Below are positions 1 through 8,766 of a stretch of 64,000 nucleotides of DNA, one piece after another (within the stretch, counting starts at the first letter, position 1; the number at the start of each line of letters is the position of its first letter). This DNA is from Erythrobacter aurantius. Its GTDB lineage: Bacteria; Pseudomonadota; Alphaproteobacteria; Sphingomonadales; Sphingomonadaceae. The position numbers and the translations under genes are program-made. The DNA lies in NCBI RefSeq assembly GCF_023823125.1, contig NZ_CP090949.1, positions 1,388,001 through 1,452,000 on the forward strand, given 5' to 3'. The notes under the pieces are model-generated. The model was not told where the DNA came from, ran no database searches, and was given only the letters and a program-made list of their open reading frames with translations.

Positions 1-865
1 GCACCTCAGTGGTTTCACGAAGGCCCATCCCATGAACGCCGAAAACGGCGATCAAAGCCGGTCGATTGTCGGCAGTCCCGCATGCACCCGACAGCGATCT
101 GATCCGCCCTATCTCATTGGCAGCCTGATCGGTGATCGCCGTAATCGTCGCCTCGACTGATTGAAGGCCGTCTTTCTCGCCCATGATGCAGGCCCGTCGC
201 AAGGCTTCGGGGATTTCCCATGCGGGGCTGCTCGACCCGAATTTCGCTTCGCCAAGAATTGCCAAGGCTGCCGCGACTTGCGCCGCCACGCCCGCCCCCG
301 CGCCCGGGGTGTTGAGCGCTTTTCGCACCGCGTCAGCTGCGTTCACTTCGTCAAGCACCCAACCGATCTCGGTCTGGCGCGCGAGGTTGTGTTCCAAAAT
401 CGGGCCGTCCCCGCGATGGACCATTAGCCCGGCAGCGCCGCCGGGCTTCAGCACCCGCACGATTTCGGCCGCGGTGGCTGAGGTGTCGCCATATTCGAAA
501 CCGAACTGGCTGACGACTGCATCGAAGCTCGAGTCGTCGAACGGAAGGAATTCCATCTCAACCCCGCCCTGGATCTTGGTCCCCTCAGGTGCTGGCGGCA
601 AATCGGGTGCGAGGTCTATCCCTTCGAGCACGAGATCAGGGCGCGCCTCGCGCATCCAGCGCAGCACGCGCCCGTCGCCGGTGGCGAGATCAAGGACACG
701 CGCGCCCTCGGGCAAATCAGCGATGAATCCGTACCAAGCCTGCTTCTGCGCCTCTTCGATCGCCGCCCAGCGTTCTGGCAGGCAGCCATTGGCTCCGCTG
801 GCGGTGTTCCTTGCCCAGAAATCGCTCCAGGCGGCGGCGTCTTGTGCGCGTGCATCTTCAGTCAT
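1..865 (-). CDS. Class I SAM-dependent methyltransferase (3' end beyond window)
   Basis: The minus frame is open from an ATG at 865 to the window edge, so the C-terminus is missing; about 288 residues are visible. Near residue 55 the segment VLDLATGDGRVLRWM fits motif I of class I methyltransferases, followed by an acidic residue after the second strand (GIDLAP) and a later VLKPGG loop typical of the Methyltransf_11 group. It probably transfers a methyl group from S-adenosylmethionine to a small molecule or protein in the cytoplasm; the substrate cannot be read from sequence. It starts 11 bases after the stop of the TPR-oxygenase gene, so it is probably the last visible gene of a three-gene operon. 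Confidence 0.85.
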   Translation of the reverse strand, partial: MTEDARAQDAAAWSDFWARNTASGANGCLPERWAAIEEAQKQAWYGFIADLPEGARVLDLATGDGRVLRWMREARPDLVLEGIDLAPDLPPAPEGTKIQGGVEMEFLPFDDSSFDAVVSQFGFEYGDTSATAAEIVRVLKPGGAAGLMVHRGDGPILEHNLARQTEIGWVLDEVNAADAVRKALNTPGAGAGVAAQVAAALAILGEAKFGSSSPAWEIPEALRRACIMGEKDGLQSVEATITAITDQAANEIGRIRSLSGACGTADNRPALIAVFGVHGMGLRETTEV

Positions 866-876
866 GGTGTAGTGCT

Positions 877-2592
877 CTAGCGCGCCTTTGTCACTACGTC
901 GAATGCAATGGTCATCCGTTCGGAATCCGGCCCGCCACCGGCTCCGAACGGTGTGGTTCCGTGGTAGAGGGTGGAGGGAAACAGCGCGAGATGCCCTGTC
1001 TTTGGCTGGATGCTGCGCACCGGCGGCAGGTCTAGGCCGAGATCGGGAGGTGGCCGCCCGATTTCGAGCCAGCCGAATTGCTCCGGTCCTTCGGCAGCGG
1101 GCGGCACCACCAGATAGGCGGCGGAAGAAACGATCCCCTGCGGGTGGATATGCGCGGTGTGATAATCCCCTGCGCCTGTGCCTCCGCCGGTCAACCGCAC
1201 CGACCACGATCCTTCCAGCCGCCACGGCGTCTCGCGGTGGCGAAGCAACGGGTGACTTTCATCCAGCGCGGGGAGATCGCCGCGATACGCTTCCAGCGTG
1301 GCCCGGATGGCTTCGTGCAATTCCGCCAGCAGCGGTTCTGTCCGGTGGAACAGAATGCCGCGTGTCTGGGTTCCTCCGCGCAGGCTTTGGCCCAGCGGCA
1401 TGGCCGATCCCGCGTGCAACACGCGCAGTTCGGCAACGGCATCGTCCACCAGCCCGTCTCGACCGACCAGCGGGCGCAGCTGCACCAGCCCTGCCTGCTC
1501 GTGCAACCATTCCGCCCGAGCATCCCCGGCAACGCGCCACGCCATGCCGCGCAGCGCCCAGGCGTTGATGTCCCACGGATCATTCGCCAGTGCGCGATCG
1601 AGCAGCGCCTCTGCCCGTTCGATCTGTCCGGCGCGGATACGGTGGCGGGCTTCGTGAAGGGCGCGCATCGGCGTATCGAGCTGCAGCCCGGCAAAGATCG
1701 CGTCGGCCCGCTCCCAGTCGCCTGCAGAACCGGCGTGCACCGCTTCGAGAAGTGCGAAATGGGGTTCGTGCGGGAACCGTGCGCGGGCCTCGGTCGCGAC
1801 TTGCGCGGCCTGTTCAGCATAGTCCAGCCCGGCAAAAACCTCGGCGTGCGCCGAGGGAATGTTAGGGTCCTGCGGAGCCTTTGCCGCCGCCGCGCGAAAG
1901 GGCGAGGTGAAGTCAGCTTCTCCCGCCGCAAGCTTGAGCCCGGAGAAGAACTCCAAGGCGGCAATGAAGCCGGGAGCCTGATCGCACAATTGCTGCGCGA
2001 TCAGGCGCGCGCCCTTGATATCGCCAGCAACATCAAGCGCCTGCGCCTTGCCCAGCCAAAGATCGGCGTCGCCCGGATTGACCGCCAGAGCCGCATCAAA
2101 CCGCGCGACCGCATTGCGCTCCCCACGTTCGAGCGCCACTCGGGCACGGCCATGCAAGGCTCGCGGGTGGCGCGGCTCCAGCCCCAGCACCACGTCATAC
2201 CAATGCGCAGCCTCAGCCGCCTCCCCCATTGCCCGGTGCGAAAGCGCGCGCACGCTGCCATAACGGGGAACCGTGCGGCCCTGCTTTTCGAGCTTGCCGA
2301 GCGCGTCGATTACTTCGCCGTGGCGGTTCAGCCTTTGCAAGGCAATCGCGTGGTTGATCGCGTAATCGAGCATGGCCGGCGCGAGCGCACAGGCGGCTGC
2401 GAAATGCGCGATCGCTGTCACTGCGTCGCCTGATTTCAGCGCCAGATCACCCGCAGCATCGGCCAGTGCGGCATCGCCAGGATGCGCCTTGCGGGCTTGC
2501 TCGGCGATGGCGCGGGCTTGGGTGAGGTTGTTTTGCTGCATCGCCATACGGATGCGCACCATCGCCTCTGCCGGAGTCGGCGTGCTCGTCAT
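877..2592 (-). CDS. TPR-repeat protein with C-terminal putative 2OG-Fe(II) oxygenase domain
   Basis: About 571 residues. The first ~370 are Ala-rich helical repeats of TPR type, for example the segment RHPRALHGRARVALERGERN. The last ~200 carry an oxygenase-like fold of the 2OG-FeII_Oxy_5 type: HTAHIHPQGIVSSAAYLVVP supplies an HxH metal-site candidate, and LFPSTLYHGTTPF followed by an ER..IAFDV strand supplies the distal His and the oxoglutarate-binding Arg region. It is probably an Fe(II)/2-oxoglutarate hydroxylase with a protein-binding TPR arm; the substrate is unknown. I chose the ATG at 2592 because it gives a 4-base ATGA overlap with the upstream oxygenase; an in-frame ATG at 2607 is possible. 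Confidence 0.85.
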   Translation of the reverse strand: MTSTPTPAEAMVRIRMAMQQNNLTQARAIAEQARKAHPGDAALADAAGDLALKSGDAVTAIAHFAAACALAPAMLDYAINHAIALQRLNRHGEVIDALGKLEKQGRTVPRYGSVRALSHRAMGEAAEAAHWYDVVLGLEPRHPRALHGRARVALERGERNAVARFDAALAVNPGDADLWLGKAQALDVAGDIKGARLIAQQLCDQAPGFIAALEFFSGLKLAAGEADFTSPFRAAAAKAPQDPNIPSAHAEVFAGLDYAEQAAQVATEARARFPHEPHFALLEAVHAGSAGDWERADAIFAGLQLDTPMRALHEARHRIRAGQIERAEALLDRALANDPWDINAWALRGMAWRVAGDARAEWLHEQAGLVQLRPLVGRDGLVDDAVAELRVLHAGSAMPLGQSLRGGTQTRGILFHRTEPLLAELHEAIRATLEAYRGDLPALDESHPLLRHRETPWRLEGSWSVRLTGGGTGAGDYHTAHIHPQGIVSSAAYLVVPPAAEGPEQFGWLEIGRPPPDLGLDLPPVRSIQPKTGHLALFPSTLYHGTTPFGAGGGPDSERMTIAFDVVTKAR

Positions 2593-3326
2593 TGGCTGCG
2601 CAGCCACCCCGTCACCGCCATCCGGCCCACCGGCGCGAAGGGTGGAACGTAACTGACCAGATGCGATTGCGGCACCTTGAACAGGTTGAGCGCGTTGAAG
2701 CGCGGGCGGAACCCTTCGACCACGTCGCCTTCGTCATCGAGGAACAGCAGATAGCCGCCCCAGTCCGGGTGCCAATCGGGCGGCGCGAAGTTCAGGACAT
2801 AGGCGACTTCCCACCCTTCGGCGACATGGCTGTCGATATGGCGGCCAAGATAGTGGCCGGGCGCGAACAGCGATGCCTGGCCATCGGCCTTGATCAGATT
2901 TGCCATTCCGGTGACTTCGCGAGCCAGCGCCATGAAGGGTTCGGAATTGATGTGTTCCAGCAGGATTTCGTGCGGGCCGCCGGGGTCCCATCCTTCCTGT
3001 ATCGCAGTCAGGATCGGGTAATGGGCAAAGCGAAAGCCGTATTCACCCCGCGCAGTGTTGTTTTGCGCGTCCATTGCGGCAGCATTGACCCGCTCGGCAC
3101 CTTGCGGCGTGCGGATTTCCTCAAGGCGGAAGCTCTGGCGGTTTTCGTCGCCTGCACCTGTCGCCATGCCCCACGGCGTGCCCTTGGCCAGCACGGTTGC
3201 CACTTCGCGAGCGGTCTCCGGGGTCAACACGTCGCGCACTTGTACCCGCCCGTGCGTTGCAAAGCGGCGGGCGAGGGCGGCGCGATCCAGTGCGGGATTG
3301 AGTTCGAACAGCTTCTTCATCGTCAT
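2589..3326 (-). CDS. 2OG-Fe(II) oxygenase, predicted prolyl hydroxylase type (COG3751-like)
   Basis: 245 residues. The jelly-roll motif is intact: H163 and D165 in GRHIDSH, distal H222 in PQSHLVSYV and R235 in GRMAVTGWL, which would bind Fe(II) and 2-oxoglutarate. The run FRPRFNALNLFKVP before the distal His is typical of the Tpa1/Ofd1-like predicted proline hydroxylases, whose eukaryotic members modify a ribosomal protein. It is soluble, with no signal peptide. The start may be the ATG at 3326 or the next in-frame ATG at 3320. The gene opens a minus-strand operon with the TPR-oxygenase (4-base overlap) and a methyltransferase. The substrate is not predictable. Confidence 0.88.
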   Translation of the reverse strand: MTMKKLFELNPALDRAALARRFATHGRVQVRDVLTPETAREVATVLAKGTPWGMATGAGDENRQSFRLEEIRTPQGAERVNAAAMDAQNNTARGEYGFRFAHYPILTAIQEGWDPGGPHEILLEHINSEPFMALAREVTGMANLIKADGQASLFAPGHYLGRHIDSHVAEGWEVAYVLNFAPPDWHPDWGGYLLFLDDEGDVVEGFRPRFNALNLFKVPQSHLVSYVPPFAPVGRMAVTGWLRSQ

Positions 3327-3440
3327 TTCACCGATAGCGACTGCGCGATGCTTCGCGCAAGCACACTGACGAAGATCAAACAGCGCATTTGGCCAGTTGA
3401 TTTAGACCGCGCGCTCCCATAGGTCGGTGGCAAAGAACAA

Positions 3441-3454
3441 CGTTTACGTAAACG
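3441..3454. promoter_or_regulatory. 14-bp perfect palindrome before the thiolase gene (candidate operator)
   Basis: CGTTTACGTAAACG reads the same on both strands and ends 14 bases before the thiolase ATG, touching the ribosome binding site (GAGAGGA). Position and symmetry suit a dimeric repressor acting on the thiolase-dehydrogenase pair. The TTTACGTAAA core recalls operators of proteobacterial acyl-CoA and branched-chain catabolism regulators, but which regulator binds it is unknown. Confidence 0.5.
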
Positions 3455-3468
3455 AGAGGATACCCCTT

Positions 3469-4641
3469 ATGACCACAGCCTATATCGTCGAGGCGGTCCG
3501 CACCGCCGGGGGCCGTCGCGGCGGCCGCCTTGCCGGGGTGCACCCCGTTGATCTGCTGGCCAAATCGCTCGACGCGGTTGTCACCCGCAGCGGGATCGAT
3601 CCTGCCGCCGTTGACGATGTCGTCACGGGCTGCGTCACGCAGGCGGGCGAACAGGCGATGCAGGTCGGGCGCATGGGCGTGCTCGCGTCCAAGGTGCTGC
3701 CGCAGAGCACTCCGGCGGTGACGATCGATCGCCAGTGCGGATCGAGCCAACAGGCCATCCAGTTCGCAGCGCAGGCCGTGATGAGCGGCACGCAGGACGT
3801 GGTGATCGCCAGCGGCGTTGAAAGCATGAGCCGCGTGCCGATGGGTTCGAACGCGACCTTCCACATGAAGGAAGGGCTGGGCCACTACATGTCGCCCGAG
3901 CTTCAGGGGAAATACCCCGGCGTCCAGTTCAGCCAGTTCATGGGCGCTGAAATGATCGCCAACAAGCATGGCTTCAGCAAGGACATGCTCGATGCCTTCG
4001 CGCTGGAAAGCCACAAGCGCGCCATCGCCGCGACGCAGGGCGGGGCGTTCGAAAACGAGATCGTGCCGGTGGAAATCGAAACCCCCGAAGGTACCGAAAT
4101 GCACACGGTGGACGAAGGCATCCGGTTCGACGCCACGCTTGAAGGCATCGCCGGGGTCAAGCTGATCAACCCGGAAGGCAAGCTGACAGCGGCCTCCGCC
4201 AGCCAGATTTGCGACGGTTCGTCGGCGGTGCTGGTGGTGAGCGAAGAGGCGCTGAAGCGTCACAACCTCACCCCGCTGGCGCGCATCCACAATCTGACGG
4301 TGACGGCGGGCGATCCTGTGATCATGCTCGAAGAGCCGCTGTTCGCGACTGACCGTGCGCTGCAGCGTGCGGGCATGACAATCGGCGACATCGACCTGTA
4401 CGAAGTCAACGAAGCCTTCGCCTCTGTCCCGCTCGCGTGGCTCAAGCACACCGGCGCCGATCCGGAAAAGCTCAACGTTCACGGCGGGGCGATTTCGCTG
4501 GGGCACCCGCTCGGCGCATCGGGCACCAAGCTGATGGCGACGCTGGTTCATGCGCTCAAGCGTCACGGCAAGAAATACGGCCTGCAAACCATGTGCGAAG
4601 GCGGCGGTGTCGCCAACGTCACGATTGTAGAGTCGCTCTGA
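3469..4641 (+). CDS. Acetyl-CoA C-acyltransferase (thiolase, FadA-type)
   Basis: 390 residues, the normal length for a thiolase. It cleaves 3-ketoacyl-CoA with CoA, the last step of beta-oxidation, or runs the reverse condensation. The catalytic set is present: C90 in DRQCGSSQQA, H346 in SLGHPLGASG and C376 in MCEGGGVANV. The start is the ATG at 3469 with GAGAGGA in front; the upstream in-frame extension has no support and would cover the palindrome. The SDR gene follows after 25 bases, so the two probably form a fatty-acid or branched-chain acid degradation operon. The exact chain length preference is not visible. Confidence 0.95.
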   Translation: MTTAYIVEAVRTAGGRRGGRLAGVHPVDLLAKSLDAVVTRSGIDPAAVDDVVTGCVTQAGEQAMQVGRMGVLASKVLPQSTPAVTIDRQCGSSQQAIQFAAQAVMSGTQDVVIASGVESMSRVPMGSNATFHMKEGLGHYMSPELQGKYPGVQFSQFMGAEMIANKHGFSKDMLDAFALESHKRAIAATQGGAFENEIVPVEIETPEGTEMHTVDEGIRFDATLEGIAGVKLINPEGKLTAASASQICDGSSAVLVVSEEALKRHNLTPLARIHNLTVTAGDPVIMLEEPLFATDRALQRAGMTIGDIDLYEVNEAFASVPLAWLKHTGADPEKLNVHGGAISLGHPLGASGTKLMATLVHALKRHGKKYGLQTMCEGGGVANVTIVESL

Positions 4642-4666
4642 TCCAACCCTCGAGAGGAATACGATA

Positions 4667-5452
<786 letters not shown>

Positions 5453-5477
5453 ACGATCCGCCTTTACGGCAAACCGG

Positions 5478-5512
5478 AACGCCGCCTGCGCCACGGGTGC
5501 GGGCGGCGTTTT
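5478..5512 (+). terminator. Intrinsic terminator after the thiolase-SDR operon
   Basis: A 12-base stem (AACGCCGCCTGC with GCGGGCGGCGTT, one wobble pair) encloses a 9-base loop and runs into TTTT. It lies 25 bases after the SDR stop. Confidence 0.8.
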
Positions 5513-5582
5513 CGTGCTTCCCGTCGAGACCCCTTCTGGGTTAGCCCTGCCTCTTGAGAGAAACGACAGGGGAATGGTCACC

Positions 5583-6512
5583 ATGCGCCGGATCGCGCAA
5601 TTCGTGTTCGCATTGGGCCTGTTGCTGGCGGGGCTGTTGCCGTCAGCCGCGTATGCCCAAGCCAGAGCGGAACAGGGCCGATTGCTCGAATATCAGGGCA
5701 TAGCCGCCACCGGCCTGCCCGATCAGCGACTGACGATCTGGCTGCCGCCCGGCTATGACGAAGGCACGCAGCGATACCGCGTGCTTTACATGCACGACGG
5801 GCACAATCTGTTTGATCCCGCCAAATCCAATTTCAACAAGATCTGGGCGGCGGACAAGGCGATGTTGGCGGGGATGGCTGCCGGAACAGTCGAACCGCAT
5901 ATCATCATCGGCATCTGGGCCCCCGGGGTGGATCGATACCGGCAATATCTGCCGCGCCCGATCCATGATCGTGCCTCCCCTGCGCTGCGAGCCAAGATGG
6001 ACGAGCGCGCACAGGGGGCGATGGTGTCGAAGGCTTATCTCGACTGGATCACCGGCCCGCTGAAAAGCTGGGTTGATGCGCAGTTCCGCACCCTGCCGGG
6101 GCGCGATCACACCGCCATTGTCGGATCGAGCATGGGTGGTCTGATGAGCTGCTATGCCTTCATGGAACGGCCCGACGTGTTCGGGCGGGCGGGCTGCGTC
6201 AGCTCGCACTGGCCCGCAGTCGATCCGCGCGATGTCGCGGGGGTGGATGACGAATTGCAGGAAATCCTCGATCAATGGTTTGCCGAAAGGCTGGGGCAGC
6301 CGGACGGGCGCAGGCTGTGGCTGGATCACGGCACCGCGACGCTCGATGCCTATTACGCGCCCTATCAGCAGGTGGTCGACGCGAGGATCGCGGCGCAAGG
6401 CTGGCCAAGGGGCAAGGACTGGGAAAGCCGCGTCTATGAAGGGGCCGAGCATGAGGAGAACGCCTGGGCGGCGCGCTTGCCGGAGATCTTCGGCTGGCTG
6501 CTGGCGGACTGA
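5583..6512 (+). CDS. Exported alpha/beta hydrolase, esterase D (PF00756) family
   Basis: 309 residues from the ATG at 5583, which has AGGGG about 9 bases upstream; an ATG at 5574 is too close to that site. A signal peptide (MRRIAQFVFALGLLLAGLLP...AYAQA) directs export, probably to the periplasm. Family features are the RVLYMHDGHNLFD strand and the nucleophile elbow GSSMGGLMS with its Ser. The C-terminal GAEHEENAW holds the probable catalytic His. Members are esterases including trilactone and S-formylglutathione hydrolases; the substrate here is open. It stands alone between a terminator and the cytochrome gene. Confidence 0.85.
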   Translation: MRRIAQFVFALGLLLAGLLPSAAYAQARAEQGRLLEYQGIAATGLPDQRLTIWLPPGYDEGTQRYRVLYMHDGHNLFDPAKSNFNKIWAADKAMLAGMAAGTVEPHIIIGIWAPGVDRYRQYLPRPIHDRASPALRAKMDERAQGAMVSKAYLDWITGPLKSWVDAQFRTLPGRDHTAIVGSSMGGLMSCYAFMERPDVFGRAGCVSSHWPAVDPRDVAGVDDELQEILDQWFAERLGQPDGRRLWLDHGTATLDAYYAPYQQVVDARIAAQGWPRGKDWESRVYEGAEHEENAWAARLPEIFGWLLAD

Positions 6513-6624
6513 GCGGCAGGCACGGCCCTTTGCCACCCGCCTGCTTGTGACCTATTGCAGTGATCGGGCAAGGCACTCGCCCGCGTCGGGATCAGCGGGT
6601 GCGTAGCTTCGTGAGGGAAGTTCA

Positions 6625-7596
6625 ATGAACGAAACATCTGCTGCGCCGCGCCGATCGCGGCAAACCGGCCTGACGCTGTTTTTTGTTGCTGCGATCATCG
6701 CCGGGCTGGTGATGCTGGTGCATGTGTCCTCCGGCCCCGATGCCGCGCCGCCAGACGCAGGCGCGCCCGTCGCGGCCGATCTGGCCGGGTTCCAGCCGCC
6801 CAACGAATCCACCATTCCCGACGGGCCGGAAGGCGACTCCATCCGGCGCGGCAAGGAATTGTTCCTGCGCACCGGAGAGCTGGCGACGCAATATGTCGGC
6901 AGTGGCCTGACCTGCGGCAATTGCCACCTTGATGCGGGGCGGACTGCCAATGCTTCCCCGATGTGGGCTGCGTGGGGAATGTATCCTGCCTATCGCACCA
7001 AGAATGACGCGATCAGCACGATGGAAGACCGCATTCTGGGCTGTTTCATCTATTCGATGAATGCGCAGGCCTCCCCCGCCGGAGCGCCGCCGCCCCCGGG
7101 TGATGATATTTACCGCGACATGAGCATGTATTTCGCATGGCTCGCCAAAGGGGTGCCGGTGGGGCAGGAGATGCCGGGCAGGGGCTTCCTGAAGCTTGAT
7201 GTTCCAGCCGACGGTTTCGATCCGGGGCGTGGGGCCGCCGTATATGAAGAGCATTGCAGCGTGTGCCACGGCGAAAACGGGGAAGGGGTCGGCAATCCCG
7301 ACGGGACTTACACCTATCCCCCGCTGTGGGGCGATGCTTCGTTCAACTGGGGCGCAGGCATGTCGAAAACGGCCAATGCGGCGGGCTTTATCAAGGCGAA
7401 CATGCCGTTCGGAATGGGCTACACCCTGACCGATCAACAGGCATGGGACGTTGCCGCCTATGTTACCAGCCGCGAACGGCCGCGCGATCCGCGCCAGACC
7501 GGTTCGATCGAGGAAGCGCGGGCACGCCATCACAAGAATGGCGATTACTACGGGCAGATGGTCGATGGCGATCTGCTGGGCGATGGCGTGCCCTGA
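6625..7596 (+). CDS. Membrane-anchored dihaem cytochrome c, thiosulfate dehydrogenase (TsdA)-like
   Basis: 323 residues. One transmembrane helix (about residues 14-34) anchors two periplasmic c-type domains. Haem sites are CGNCH (97-101) and CSVCH (211-215). Between them C120 in DRILGCFIYSMN sits where TsdA enzymes have the Cys axial ligand of the active-site haem, and M240/M244 are candidate ligands for haem 2. TsdA joins two thiosulfate molecules to tetrathionate. No sox or tetrathionate genes are near, so this is a family-based call; a general electron-transfer dihaem cytochrome is the alternative. GAGGGA precedes the ATG. Confidence 0.78.
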   Translation: MNETSAAPRRSRQTGLTLFFVAAIIAGLVMLVHVSSGPDAAPPDAGAPVAADLAGFQPPNESTIPDGPEGDSIRRGKELFLRTGELATQYVGSGLTCGNCHLDAGRTANASPMWAAWGMYPAYRTKNDAISTMEDRILGCFIYSMNAQASPAGAPPPPGDDIYRDMSMYFAWLAKGVPVGQEMPGRGFLKLDVPADGFDPGRGAAVYEEHCSVCHGENGEGVGNPDGTYTYPPLWGDASFNWGAGMSKTANAAGFIKANMPFGMGYTLTDQQAWDVAAYVTSRERPRDPRQTGSIEEARARHHKNGDYYGQMVDGDLLGDGVP

Positions 7597-7735
7597 GAAT
7601 TGCTGCGGGCTTTCCTACCTGCATCTGTTTGCCCTATTCCTTTCGCGTTTGCCCGAGGCTGCGAGTGCGGGCAGGAAAGCGATTGATTGGGAGCCCGACG
7701 CCTTGCATCCGGAAGTTCACGCCATGGTCCATGGA

Positions 7736-7767
7736 AATCGCCGGAAAGTCGCGGTTTTCCGGCGATT
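7736..7767. repeat. Perfect 12-bp inverted repeat between cytochrome and crotonase genes
   Basis: The arms AATCGCCGGAAA and TTTCCGGCGATT match perfectly around an 8-base loop. No T-run follows on either strand, so it is not a standard terminator. It lies inside a 234-base spacer in which I see no gene. It could be a transcript-end or mRNA-stability hairpin, or a protein site. Confidence 0.6.
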
Positions 7768-7830
7768 AGCGGGGATTCCCGATATTTTTAAAACACCCGT
7801 TTCAGTGTTCCATTCCAAGGGAGAGAGACC

Positions 7831-8703
7831 TTGACCGATTACACCCAGATTATCGTCGACAAGACCGCCGGGATCGCCACGATCACGCTGAACCGCCCGG
7901 ACAAGATGAACGCCTATACCCGCACGATGGGCGCGGAAATCATGGCGGCGATGGACGATATCGACGCGGATGACGATGTGCGTGCGGTGATCTTCACCGG
8001 ATCGGGGGAGCGGGCTTTCTGTGCCGGGGCAGACCTGACGCCGGAGGGCGGGGGGCAGGTGTTCTCCGACGCGAGCGAGGTTGAAAGCCTGTCCGACGAG
8101 CGCGTGCGCGACGGGGGCGGGCGGCTGACGCTGCGACTGTTCGAGAGCAAGAAGCCGTTGATCAGCGCGTGCAACGGCGTGGCAGTCGGCGTCGGTGCGA
8201 CGATGCAGTTGGCGATGGACATCCGGCTTGCTGCGTCGAATGCGCGCTATGGCTTCGTCTTTGCAAGGCGCGGGATTGTGCCCGAAGCGTGCTCGAGCTG
8301 GTTCCTGCCGCGCATCGTCGGGATCAGCCAGGCGCTCGAATGGTGCTATTCTGGCCGGGTGTTCGATGCCGAGGAAGCGAAGGCGGGCGGGCTTGTGCGG
8401 TCAATCCACACCCCTGACGACCTGTTGCTTGCCGCACGTGCGCTGGCGACAGAAATTGCCGAGAACACTTCTGCGGTGTCGGTGGCGATGACGCGGGCGA
8501 TGATGTGGCGCCTGATGAGCACCGATCACCCGATGGAAGCGCACAAGATCGACAGCCGCGCGATCTATCGCCTGTCGCGCGGGTCCGATGCGAAGGAAGG
8601 GATCGCCAGCTTCCTTGAAAAGCGGCGCCCGGCCTATCCTGACAAGGTTAGCGAGGACATGCCCGACTTCTATCCGTGGTGGGACGAACGCCCTTATGAA
8701 TGA
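7831..8703 (+). CDS. Enoyl-CoA hydratase/isomerase family protein (crotonase)
   Basis: 290 residues, starting at TTG behind a strong GGGAGAGAG site. The crotonase fold is clear: ITLNRPDKMNAYT, the oxyanion-hole segments ERAFCAGADL and CNGVAVGVGATMQLAMDIRLA, then ARRGIVPEACSSWFLPRIVG. It probably hydrates or isomerises an enoyl-CoA in acyl-CoA degradation. The motif GIVPEACSSWFLPRIVG has Glu in the region of the second catalytic Glu of hydratases. A MarR regulator follows on the same strand and may control it. The specific substrate is unknown. Confidence 0.9.
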   Translation: MTDYTQIIVDKTAGIATITLNRPDKMNAYTRTMGAEIMAAMDDIDADDDVRAVIFTGSGERAFCAGADLTPEGGGQVFSDASEVESLSDERVRDGGGRLTLRLFESKKPLISACNGVAVGVGATMQLAMDIRLAASNARYGFVFARRGIVPEACSSWFLPRIVGISQALEWCYSGRVFDAEEAKAGGLVRSIHTPDDLLLAARALATEIAENTSAVSVAMTRAMMWRLMSTDHPMEAHKIDSRAIYRLSRGSDAKEGIASFLEKRRPAYPDKVSEDMPDFYPWWDERPYE

Positions 8704-8741
8704 CGGGCAGGTGGCTCTGGCGGGGCGATCTTGCCAGCGCG

Positions 8742-8761
8742 GTGGTTTCATGGGAAACCAC
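8742..8761. promoter_or_regulatory. Inverted repeat just before the marR start (candidate MarR operator)
   Basis: The 8-base arms GTGGTTTC and GAAACCAC are perfect complements around ATGG and end 5 bases before the ATG of the MarR gene. A symmetric site overlapping the translation start region is the usual arrangement for an autorepressing MarR dimer. Confidence 0.55.
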
Positions 8762-8766
8762 TTGTC

